Below, piece after piece: positions 52,901-60,525 of a DNA stretch of 64,000 nt. A program made the position numbers and the translations under genes. How positions within the stretch are numbered: position 1 is the stretch's first letter; each line of letters opens with the position of its first letter. The notes under the pieces were generated by a model. That model was not told the DNA's origin. It saw only the letters and a program-made list of their open reading frames with translations, and made no database searches. Where the stretch lies: contig DXKH01000031.1 of the NCBI GenBank assembly GCA_019415335.1, positions 1-64,000 on the forward strand, in the 5' to 3' direction. This DNA comes from Citrobacter sp. GTDB taxonomy: Bacteria; Pseudomonadota; Gammaproteobacteria; Enterobacterales; Enterobacteriaceae.

Positions 52901-53635
52901 TCATTCCCCCGAATTCTGCGATTTCAGCACAATAGAACAGGTATATCTTCCCGCCGGGTGAATCGAAATCGTGGTCTCGAACACTTTTCCGTCACGATCC
53001 CGATAGCGCCGTACGATGCGCATCCCCGGAGAATCGGGTTCAACATTCAGTATTTTCGCGATTTTCTTCGGTACGCCAACGGCGGTGATCGTCTGATGCA
53101 CTTCGTGACTCTTAATCCCGTAGTGCGTTTCGATCAGATCGCTAATCAGCGAGTGCGGATCGTCGCGGATAAACGTGCGCAGCCTGGAATAATCGGTGCT
53201 GGCGTAACTGTCCGTCCAGCAAATGGGCGCGTCCGGGTTTTGCGCATCCTCGCGAATACTGGCGATATGCAGCCAGCGTGAGCCGGGCGGGCAATCTATC
53301 AGCTGGGAAAGCTCAATATCCGCCACAATCTCATCGATCTTCTTAATCACCCGCAGGTTGTTTTTCGCCAACAGCAGCAGATCTTCCAGGTGCGACAGCG
53401 GATGGTTGACACCGCTTGCCTGTGGTTCACATACGCGTGTACCTGCGCCTTTACGCCGCGAAATCAGCCCCTGTTCTGTTAATTCCCGCAGCGCTTCGCG
53501 CATGGTGTGACGACTCACTTGCCAGGTTTCGCACAGTTCCATTTCTGTCGGAAACAGCGAACCGGGCGGGTAAGTTCCCGTCGAGATTTGATGGGCCAGT
53601 TCACGGGCTATCCGCTTGTACAGAGATTCTTTCAT
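52901..53635 (-). CDS. GntR-family (HutC/FarR subfamily) transcriptional regulator
   Basis: 244 residues: N-terminal winged helix (about 5-70: YKRIARELAHQISTGTYPPG, SRHTMREALRELTEQGLISR) and a C-terminal UTRA ligand-binding domain (about 95-240). Not a homologue of a named E. coli gene at this position. Transcribed away from the lyase and transporter genes, with a triple operator-like motif between. The expected ligand is the substrate of that pathway or a product; which one cannot be read from sequence. The start at 53635 has a weak ribosome site. Confidence 0.9.
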   Translation of the reverse strand: MKESLYKRIARELAHQISTGTYPPGSLFPTEMELCETWQVSRHTMREALRELTEQGLISRRKGAGTRVCEPQASGVNHPLSHLEDLLLLAKNNLRVIKKIDEIVADIELSQLIDCPPGSRWLHIASIREDAQNPDAPICWTDSYASTDYSRLRTFIRDDPHSLISDLIETHYGIKSHEVHQTITAVGVPKKIAKILNVEPDSPGMRIVRRYRDRDGKVFETTISIHPAGRYTCSIVLKSQNSGE

Positions 53636-53714
53636 CGCAGTTTCGTCAAATAATTAATGATCACAGTCACAAAAATGGGTACGGGCTATTCCATACATTC
53701 GTCATGATTATTAT

Positions 53715-53763
53715 AAATGTCCGTACATTCTAAATGTACGGACATTTGAGTATGTTCGGACAT
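53715..53763. promoter_or_regulatory. three spaced copies of ATGT-NCGN-ACAT, probable GntR operator
   Basis: Units at 53717-53728 (ATGTCCGTACAT), 53734-53745 (ATGTACGGACAT) and 53752-53763 (ATGTTCGGACAT), start to start 17 and 18 bp. The first two form a perfect 15-bp-arm inverted repeat with a 3-bp spacer. Lies between the divergent regulator and lyase genes. Confidence 0.85.
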
Positions 53764-53772
53764 TTTTGTTGT

Positions 53773-53794
53773 CCCGGTTGCGTTGTAAACCGGG
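53773..53794. promoter_or_regulatory. inverted repeat in the lyase leader
   Basis: CCCGGTT / AACCGGG, 7-bp perfect arms with an 8-nt loop, 43 bp before the lyase start and just after the operator cluster. It may be a leader hairpin or a further protein site. Confidence 0.45.
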
Positions 53795-53837
53795 TCAGAC
53801 GCTCATCTTATCATTATCAGATTGAACCGGGGGATTT

Positions 53838-55190
53838 ATGGCTTCGAATGTAATGGATTCTGTTTTGTTTAGAGATTCTTTTGGTACACCGGCAATGCGT
53901 GCGGTGTTCGATGACTACGAACTTATTTGCAAATATGTCGAAGTGGAGGTGGCGCTCGCTAAAGCACAGGCCCGCTGTGGGGTGATCCCGGAAGCCGCAG
54001 CCAAAGAGATCGCCGAGAAGTGCAACGCCGATACGCTGGATTTTGATTTGCTGCGCCATGAAACGGAAATCGTCGGGTATCCGATTCTGCCACTCGTTCA
54101 CCAGATTTCAAAACAGGCCGGAGAGTCTGGCGGCTATGTGCACTGGGGGGCGACGACGCAGGACATTATGGACACGGCGGTGGTACTGCAAATCCGTGAT
54201 GCCTTTGAATTGATCGAGGCGGATATGAACCGGTTGCGTGCGACGCTGGCTGACCTGGCGCTGCGCTATCGCGATACGCCGATGGCCGGACGTACCCACT
54301 TACAGCAGGCGCTGCCGGTGACGTTTGGCTATAAAGCCGCCATCTGGTTGGATATGTTTGAACGCCACGCTGAACGACTGCAACAGGCGCGTCCGCGTGT
54401 GCTGGTCGGTGAATTTGCCGGGGCTGCCGGAACGCTGGCGTCGCTGGGCGATAAAGGATTAGCGGTACAAAAAGCGTTGATGGAAGAGTTAGGTCTTAAT
54501 GTTCCAACCTCCACCTGGCACGTGGCGCGCGATGGCTTCGCCGAAGCGGTGAACCTGCTGGCGGTGATAACCGGTTCGCTAGGGAAGATTGCTTATGACG
54601 TCATGCTGATGGCGTCGAACGAGTTTGGCGAACTGTATGAACCGTTCGTAAAAGGACGTGGTGCGAGCAGCACGATGCCGCAAAAACGCAATCCTATCTC
54701 CAGCGAACTGATGCTGGCCTGCGCGAAAGGCGTTCGCCAACAGGCCGGATTGATGCTGGATGCGATGGTTCAGGATCTGGAACGCGCCACCGGGCCATGG
54801 CACGCGGAATGGATTGCGATCCCGGAAAGTTTCGTCCTGAGCGCAGGGGCGCTGCATCAGGCCAACTTTATGCTGGCAGGGCTGGAGGTCGATGAAGCTG
54901 CGATGACGCGCAATCTGGGGATGACCAATGGGCTGATTGTGGCCGAAGCGGTGATGATGGGGCTGGCGCCGTACATCGGTCGTCAGGATGCTCACGATGT
55001 GGTGTATGACGCCTGTCGTATCGTCAATGAGAAGGGCGGTCACCTGGCCGACGTACTGAACGCCATGCCGACCGTCGCACAACGGCTGGATCCGCAACTG
55101 ATTAACCAACTGACCGATCCGGCAAATTATCTGGGAATGGCACCGGAAATGGTCGATCAGGTGCTGGCGAAGTATCAGTCACGGAAATGA
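53838..55190 (+). CDS. fumarase/aspartase-superfamily lyase, PcaB-like
   Basis: 450 residues. Superfamily regions C1 HWGATTQD (102-109), C2 GRTHLQQALP (151-160) and C3 GASSTMPQKRNP (275-286) with the catalytic serine loop are all intact. GEFAGAAGTLASLGDKG (191-207) is typical of 3-carboxy-cis,cis-muconate cycloisomerase and close adenylosuccinate-lyase-like members. No other protocatechuate-pathway gene is in the window, so the CMLE name should not be taken as function; members cleave C-N or C-O bonds to release fumarate or cyclise muconates. GGGGGA precedes the ATG. Followed by a DASS transporter 33 bp on. Confidence 0.85.
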   Translation: MASNVMDSVLFRDSFGTPAMRAVFDDYELICKYVEVEVALAKAQARCGVIPEAAAKEIAEKCNADTLDFDLLRHETEIVGYPILPLVHQISKQAGESGGYVHWGATTQDIMDTAVVLQIRDAFELIEADMNRLRATLADLALRYRDTPMAGRTHLQQALPVTFGYKAAIWLDMFERHAERLQQARPRVLVGEFAGAAGTLASLGDKGLAVQKALMEELGLNVPTSTWHVARDGFAEAVNLLAVITGSLGKIAYDVMLMASNEFGELYEPFVKGRGASSTMPQKRNPISSELMLACAKGVRQQAGLMLDAMVQDLERATGPWHAEWIAIPESFVLSAGALHQANFMLAGLEVDEAAMTRNLGMTNGLIVAEAVMMGLAPYIGRQDAHDVVYDACRIVNEKGGHLADVLNAMPTVAQRLDPQLINQLTDPANYLGMAPEMVDQVLAKYQSRK

Positions 55191-55223
55191 ACGTTCTCGT
55201 GTTAACGGAATAAGGATATGGTT

Positions 55224-56645
55224 ATGTCTACACATTCTGTCGCGGGAAAGAAACTTCTTTCATTTCTGATCCCGCTGGTGATCGGTGCCGTCATTTGGTT
55301 TATTCCCGTTCCTGAAGGGTTAACGCCGGCGGCCTGGCATATGTTTGCGATTTTTGCCGCCACTATTGCGGCAATCCTGACCCAACCGCTCCCTTCGGGG
55401 GCGGTCATGCTGATTGCGCTTTGCGTGGTCATCTTTAGCAAAACGTTGACCGAGGCGAAGGCGTTGTCGGGCTTTGCCTCTGGCACGGTGTGGCTGATTT
55501 TCTGCGCCTACGTACTCTCGCTGGGGTTTGTTACCTCCGGACTGGGGAAACGGATTGCCTATAAAATGCTGTCGCTGTTTGGTGGAAGCAGTCTGGGAAT
55601 CGCCTATTCGCTCGGCGTGTCAGACCTGATTATGGCCCCGGCGATGCCGTCCGTGACGGCGCGTTCTGGCGGGATTATTTTCCCTATCGCCCGCTCGATC
55701 AACGACGTGCTCGGTTCGGCGCCCGGCGCGACCGGTAAGCGGATTGGCGATTTTTTAACAATGGTCTGCTTTCAGTTCACGCCAATCACCGGGGCGATAT
55801 TTTTAACGGGGATGGCGGCGAACCCGCTGGTGGCAAGCCTGGCAAAATCCACTCTGGGTCTGGAGATCACCTGGGGCGGTTGGTTTATTTCCGCCGTCGT
55901 TCCGGCAATGGTCTGTTTTTGCCTGATGCCGCTGCTGGTCTACAAGCTGCTGGATCCGGAACTGAAAAAAACTCCGGAAGCCAAAGCGATGGGCAAACAG
56001 TCGCTGAGCGAACTGGGCAGTATGAGCAGTAATGAGAAAAAAGTGGCCGTGGGCTTTGTACTGGCACTGGTGGGCTGGGGAACCAGTCTGATCACCGGCC
56101 TCTCTGCGACGTCGGTTGGGCTGGGTCTGGCGGCCTATCTGTTTGCAACCGGTGCGGTAAGCTGGAAAAGTCTCCTCAATGACCATGCGGCGTGGGACAC
56201 GGTGATCTGGTTCAGCGTGATCATCAGCCTGGCGACGGGGCTGGCGGATCTGGGATTCATCAAATGGATGACGGTGAAGCTGGGAAGCGGTATTCAGGGA
56301 TTTGGTGCGATGGAAGCCTTTATCGTGCTCGGCGTTTTGTATATCTACGTCCACTACCTGTTTGCCACTGCCACGGGGCACGTTGCCGCGCTGTACGCGC
56401 CGTTTGCCGCGACGGCGATTGCTGCCGGTGCACCGCCGATGATGGTGGCCATCTGCTTCGGTATCTTCAGTAACCTGATGTGGGGGAATACTGAATATGG
56501 CGGCGGACCCGGTCCTATCTACTTTGCGCAAGGCTATTTCGAGCGTCCGCGGTTTTACCGAATCAACCTGTGCGTGGTGACCTTCAACGTGATTATCATT
56601 TTCGCGGTTGGCATGCTGTGGTGGAAACTGCTGGGTTACTATTAA
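55224..56645 (+). CDS. DASS (CitT/SLC13-like) anion transporter
   Basis: 473 residues with about 11-13 membrane helices, divalent anion:sodium symporter/antiporter family. MAPAMPSVTARSGGIIFPIA (138-157) is the first substrate hairpin; the usual SNT motif reads SVT at 143-145. The second site region has HYLFATATGHVAALYAPF (377-394) and GNTEYGGGPGPIYF (421-434). Of two ATGs, 55224 is chosen since AAGGA lies 7 bp before it but 1 bp before 55218. Likely imports the lyase's di- or tricarboxylate substrate, perhaps in exchange for the product. Confidence 0.87.
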   Translation: MSTHSVAGKKLLSFLIPLVIGAVIWFIPVPEGLTPAAWHMFAIFAATIAAILTQPLPSGAVMLIALCVVIFSKTLTEAKALSGFASGTVWLIFCAYVLSLGFVTSGLGKRIAYKMLSLFGGSSLGIAYSLGVSDLIMAPAMPSVTARSGGIIFPIARSINDVLGSAPGATGKRIGDFLTMVCFQFTPITGAIFLTGMAANPLVASLAKSTLGLEITWGGWFISAVVPAMVCFCLMPLLVYKLLDPELKKTPEAKAMGKQSLSELGSMSSNEKKVAVGFVLALVGWGTSLITGLSATSVGLGLAAYLFATGAVSWKSLLNDHAAWDTVIWFSVIISLATGLADLGFIKWMTVKLGSGIQGFGAMEAFIVLGVLYIYVHYLFATATGHVAALYAPFAATAIAAGAPPMMVAICFGIFSNLMWGNTEYGGGPGPIYFAQGYFERPRFYRINLCVVTFNVIIIFAVGMLWWKLLGYY

Positions 56646-56659
56646 GTTGTCGCGCAATT

Positions 56660-56743
56660 GCCTGATGGCGCTGCGCTTATCAGGCCTACATGAGATGGAT
56701 GCTCGTAAACGTAGGCCGGATAAGGCGTAAGCCGCCATCCGGC
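56660..56743. repeat. REP pair (BIME) between the transporter gene and dinG
   Basis: GCCTGATGGCGC...TTATCAGGCCTAC (56660-56689) and GTAGGCCGGATAAGGCG...GCCATCCGGC (56711-56743), inverted to each other. Marks the right edge of the accessory island. Confidence 0.9.
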
Positions 56744-56818
56744 ACTTCGCCTCCGCGTTGCGAAGCGTTTTCCAGAACCGGCAAAAAAGATACGTTCCAG
56801 GCCTGAAATGTGCCACAA

Positions 56819-56838
56819 TAGTGGCTGTTTATACAGTA
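56819..56838. promoter_or_regulatory. LexA (SOS) box of dinG
   Basis: TAGTGGCTGTTTATACAGTA differs by one base from the E. coli dinG SOS box as I recall it (TATTGGCTGTTTATACAGTA). It lies 14 bp upstream of the dinG start. Confidence 0.85.
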
Positions 56839-56852
56839 TTTCAGGTTTTCTC

Positions 56853-59030
56853 ATGGCATTAACCGCTGCGCTCAAAGCGCAAATCGCCGCCTGGTATAAG
56901 GCGCTTCAGGAACAGATCCCCGACTTTATCCCCCGTGCACCGCAGCGGCAGATGATTGCTGATGTTGCGAAAACACTGACCGGAGAAGAAGGGCGTCATC
57001 TGGCGATTGAAGCACCCACCGGGGTGGGGAAAACCCTGTCTTATCTCATTCCCGGCATTGCCATTGCGCGGGAAGAACAAAAAACGCTGGTGGTCAGTAC
57101 CGCCAACGTGGCGTTGCAGGATCAGATCTACAGTAAAGATCTGCCGCTACTGCGCAAAATCATTCCCGATCTTCGCTTTACCGCTGCGTTTGGTCGCGGC
57201 CGCTATGTGTGTCCGCGAAATCTGACGGCGCTGGCCAGTACCGAACCGACGCAGCAGGATCTGCTCGCGTTCCTTGACGATGAACTCACGCCGAACAATC
57301 AGGAAGAGCAGAAGCGTTGCGCGAAGCTGAAAGGCGACCTCGACAGCTACAAGTGGGACGGCCTGCGCGATCATACGGATATCGCCATTGACGATGACCT
57401 CTGGCGACGACTGAGTACCGATAAAGCCAGTTGCCTGAACCGCAACTGTCATTATTATCGTGAGTGCCCGTTCTTTGTGGCCCGTCGTGAAATTCAGGAA
57501 GCGGAAGTGGTGGTGGCAAACCATGCACTGGTGATGGCGGCGATGGAAAGCGAAGCGGTACTGCCGGATCCGAAAAACCTGCTGCTGGTGCTGGATGAAG
57601 GTCATCACCTGCCGGATGTCGCCCGCGATGCGCTGGAAATGAGTGCGGAAATCACCGCCCCCTGGTACCGCCTGCAACTGGATCTGTTCTGCAAACTGGT
57701 GGCGACCTGCATGGAGCAGTTTCGCCCCAAAACCACGCCGCCGCTGGCGAATCCGGAGCGTCTGAACGCCCATTGCGAAGAGTTGTATGAGCTCATTGCC
57801 TCGCTAAATAGCATCCTCAATCTGACTATGCCTGCCGGGCAGGAGGCAGAACATCGCTTTGCGATGGGAGCGCTGCCGGATGACGTGATGGATATTTGCC
57901 AACGTCTGGCGAAGCTCACCGAAACGCTGCGCGGTCTGGCGGAGTTGTTTTTGAACGATCTCAGCGAGAAAACCGGCAGCCATGATGTTGTGCGCCTGCA
58001 CCGGGCTATTTTGCAGATGAACCGGGCGCTGGGGATGTTTGAAGCGCAAAGCAAACTGTGGCGACTGGCCTCGCTGGCCCAGTCATCCGGCGCACCGGTG
58101 TCGAAATGGACGACGCGCGATATGCGTGACGGGCAACCCCACGTCTGGTTTCACTGCGTGGGGATCCGTGTGAGCGATCAACTGGAGCGGTTACTCTGGC
58201 GCAGTGTGCCGCATATCATCGTCACTTCCGCCACGCTGCGTTCGCTTAACAGCTTTTCGCGCCTGCAAGAGATGAGCGGCCTGAAAGAGAAAGCGGGAGA
58301 CCGTTTTGTTGCACTTGATTCGCCGTTTAACCATGTCGAACAGGGCAAACTGGTAATTCCGCAGATGCGCTATGAGCCGCTGATCGACAACGAAGAGCAG
58401 CATATTGCGGAGATGGCCGCCTATTTCCGCGAACAGCTGGAAAGTCAAAAACATACCGGCATGCTGGTGTTGTTTGCCAGCGGACGGGCGATGCAGCGAT
58501 TTCTGGAACACGTCACCGATCTGCGTCTGTTGCTGCTGGTGCAGGGCGACCAGCCACGTTATCGGCTGGTGGAGCTGCATCGCAAGCGGGTAGAAAACGG
58601 CGAGCGTAGCGTGTTGGTTGGGCTGCAATCTTTTGCCGAAGGTCTGGACCTGAAGGGCGATTTGCTCAGCCAGGTACATATCCACAAAATTGCCTTTCCG
58701 CCGATCGACAGCCCGGTGGTGATCACCGAAGGCGAATGGCTCAAAAGCCTCAATCGTTATCCCTTTGAAGTGCAGAGCCTGCCGGCGGCATCGTTTAATC
58801 TCATTCAGCAGGTGGGACGTCTGATCCGCAGCCACAGTTGCTGGGGAGAAGTGGTGATTTATGACAAACGGCTACTCACCAAAAACTACGGTCAGCGGTT
58901 GCTGAATGCACTACCGGTGTTCCCGATTGAACAACCGGAGGTTCCGGAAGTGAAAAAACGCCCGGCAAAACTCACCGCCGGGCGTAAAAAAAGCCTCCGT
59001 GCTAAGGGGCGCAGTCCTACTGGTAAATAA
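56853..59030 (+). CDS. dinG: ATP-dependent DNA helicase DinG
   Basis: 5'-3' SF2 helicase of the XPD/Rad3 type, SOS-induced, unwinds R-loops and damaged forks. 725 residues. Walker A EAPTGVGKT (53-61), Fe-S cluster cysteines in RGRYVCPRN and CLNRNCHYYRECPF, DEGHH box (about 248-252), QVGRLIRS (motif VI). The ATG at 56853 (MALTAALKAQ) is downstream of the SOS box. The last 25 residues differ from the E. coli tail and overlap the fimbrial gene on the other strand by 14 bp. Confidence 0.97.
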   Translation: MALTAALKAQIAAWYKALQEQIPDFIPRAPQRQMIADVAKTLTGEEGRHLAIEAPTGVGKTLSYLIPGIAIAREEQKTLVVSTANVALQDQIYSKDLPLLRKIIPDLRFTAAFGRGRYVCPRNLTALASTEPTQQDLLAFLDDELTPNNQEEQKRCAKLKGDLDSYKWDGLRDHTDIAIDDDLWRRLSTDKASCLNRNCHYYRECPFFVARREIQEAEVVVANHALVMAAMESEAVLPDPKNLLLVLDEGHHLPDVARDALEMSAEITAPWYRLQLDLFCKLVATCMEQFRPKTTPPLANPERLNAHCEELYELIASLNSILNLTMPAGQEAEHRFAMGALPDDVMDICQRLAKLTETLRGLAELFLNDLSEKTGSHDVVRLHRAILQMNRALGMFEAQSKLWRLASLAQSSGAPVSKWTTRDMRDGQPHVWFHCVGIRVSDQLERLLWRSVPHIIVTSATLRSLNSFSRLQEMSGLKEKAGDRFVALDSPFNHVEQGKLVIPQMRYEPLIDNEEQHIAEMAAYFREQLESQKHTGMLVLFASGRAMQRFLEHVTDLRLLLLVQGDQPRYRLVELHRKRVENGERSVLVGLQSFAEGLDLKGDLLSQVHIHKIAFPPIDSPVVITEGEWLKSLNRYPFEVQSLPAASFNLIQQVGRLIRSHSCWGEVVIYDKRLLTKNYGQRLLNALPVFPIEQPEVPEVKKRPAKLTAGRKKSLRAKGRSPTGK
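58953..58985 (-). terminator. fimbrial operon terminator inside dinG
   Basis: Minus strand: ACGCCCGGC / GCCGGGCGT, 9-bp stem with 10-nt loop, then TTTTTT. It lies 31 bp after the minor pilin stop, within the last 30 codons of dinG. On the plus strand the stem is followed by A residues, so it should not stop dinG transcription. Confidence 0.82.
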
Positions 59031-59520
59031 AGGTCACCTGTACCACGCTGCTGAAGGTACCGGCAGTCACCGGCATTGAGGTGGCGTAGTAGCGTGCTGC
59101 TAACGGAAAATCGACGGTGTGATCGCTTTGATTCACCAGCACGCTGAAGCTGGCCTGCGGAGCCAGCGTAATGCGATCCTGGGGATCGGCGAGCTCCAGG
59201 GCCAACCCACCCGCAGTGCCTGTACTGGCAAATTTAGTCGGGTGTTCGCTGTCCGCCTGCCCGTGAAAGGTTGCGGTAGCAAGGGTGACGGTAGGCGGGC
59301 ATTTCGATAGCGTAAGATCGAAATTTTTCCATGTGCCGGTATCTCCCACATCTTTGAAATCACTCGATGCGGCATGCCCAAGATCAACGGTCATATCCTG
59401 ACTGGCGCTGTCCACCGAGCAGGTATTGGCGTAAATATTGCCTTTCATCTGGATCTGAATGTCATCAGCGTGGGCCAGCGAAATCAGGCCCGCCAGCAAC
59501 AGGATTAGGCTCTTGTTCAT
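59017..59520 (-). CDS. minor fimbrial subunit
   Basis: 167 residues: signal peptide (MNKSLILLLAGLISLAHA, cleavage before DDIQI), an N-terminal donor-strand segment, a cysteine pair (ANTCSVDS and LSKCPPT) that would form the pilin disulphide, and a C-terminal beta-strand ending VQVTFIYQ. FimA/SMF type pilin domain. Last gene of the fimbrial operon, overlapping the adhesin-like gene by 4 bp. Confidence 0.88.
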   Translation of the reverse strand: MNKSLILLLAGLISLAHADDIQIQMKGNIYANTCSVDSASQDMTVDLGHAASSDFKDVGDTGTWKNFDLTLSKCPPTVTLATATFHGQADSEHPTKFASTGTAGGLALELADPQDRITLAPQASFSVLVNQSDHTVDFPLAARYYATSMPVTAGTFSSVVQVTFIYQ

Positions 59521-60503
59521 TTGTACCCCAGCGTGATGGTGGCAATGCTGTTGGCGGTACCCGGGGTGACGTTGCTCGCAGTCTGCTCATAAGCGACTTC
59601 AAAGGGGATTGCGAGGGTGGTGTTCGCTTCCGCCACGCCAGCCGTATCTTTGTAGGTATCAAAGGTCGCAATTGCGCCATCAAACAGCATACGTACCCCG
59701 ACTCCGGTCGCCACGCCGCTCTCCTGGGTCAGTTTGATGACTCCCGGGAAACCTGTCTCATAACCGTTTGCGCTGGTGATCTTGACTTCAGGTTGCACGG
59801 TATCCGCACAGTTAACGTTGACCGTAAATGTTTGCGGTGTCGTGAGGGTTCCGGTTCCGGTAAAGTCGCTGACAGGGAAGTCCCCCAGCATCACGGTGAG
59901 GCTTTTCGGTGAAACGTTACAGGTCACTTCTTTTAACGTTACGTTGCCGGCGTAAGAAATGATGTTCGGCGCGCCAATAGGATCATGATTAAGCACCCCA
60001 ACGCCGAACTGGGTCTGGGACTGTGCCAGCGTGCCGCTGGCCACCGTTTCGCTGGTTTTTACCAGTTCTATCGTGACATCAAAATCAAACGTGGACTTCC
60101 CATCGCTAGAGACATACCCCAGCGGTGTATTGCTCGAATCGCAGGCACTGCCATTCGCACCGGTTACTCGCTGGCCCTTATCGTTCACCAGCGCAATGCC
60201 GATGCCTGAAATACCGGTTGCATAGACCCCGTTAATCCCGGTGATTTCCGTTCCATAACCGTAATAGCACGCTGCAATAGGAAGTCCATCATTCACCCGG
60301 GTATCGCAACTACCGGAAACATGCGCAGTTTGCTCAGATCCCGGAATGGTGGCACCTACCGGGAGCGTGGTGGAGACGGAAACCGATGCCATCGTGAAGA
60401 GCTTCGGCATATTGGGTGTAGAACAGGTGGCCTTCGCATGCGGCATGAACAGCGCTGCGGTTGCCAGAACGAAAAAGAAAAAACACAGTTTTGCTATCTG
60501 CAT
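59517..60503 (-). CDS. two-domain fimbrial adhesin-like subunit
   Basis: 328 residues: signal peptide (MQIAKLCFFFFVLATAALF, cleavage near KA-TCSTP), an N-terminal unique domain (about 27-195) with its own cysteines (SCDTR, ACYYGYG, ACDSSN), and a C-terminal pilin domain (about 200-328; VTCNVSPKS, VNCADT, ending ATITLGYK). The two-domain layout and position after the usher fit a tip adhesin. Receptor unknown. The ATG at 60503, 22 bp after the usher stop, starts the signal peptide. Confidence 0.85.
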   Translation of the reverse strand: MQIAKLCFFFFVLATAALFMPHAKATCSTPNMPKLFTMASVSVSTTLPVGATIPGSEQTAHVSGSCDTRVNDGLPIAACYYGYGTEITGINGVYATGISGIGIALVNDKGQRVTGANGSACDSSNTPLGYVSSDGKSTFDFDVTIELVKTSETVASGTLAQSQTQFGVGVLNHDPIGAPNIISYAGNVTLKEVTCNVSPKSLTVMLGDFPVSDFTGTGTLTTPQTFTVNVNCADTVQPEVKITSANGYETGFPGVIKLTQESGVATGVGVRMLFDGAIATFDTYKDTAGVAEANTTLAIPFEVAYEQTASNVTPGTANSIATITLGYK

Positions 60504-60525
60504 CGTGGTAAGCCTGAACGGAGAA

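Noticed and set aside
52307..52961. Several 60-125 codon open frames in the repeat region downstream of rhlE
   Set aside because: They overlap in several frames on both strands, coincide with the hairpin repeats, and encode low-complexity Arg/Pro/Ser-rich sequence without ribosome sites.
53838..55190. Naming the lyase pcaB or purB
   Set aside because: Motifs fit the superfamily and lean to the PcaB side, but no partner genes of either pathway are near and purB is expected elsewhere; the specific name would overstate the evidence.
55803..56816. Open frame of 337 codons antisense to the DASS transporter
   Set aside because: Composition is a mirror of a hydrophobic membrane protein, it runs through the REP pair, and it has no ribosome site or recognisable domain.
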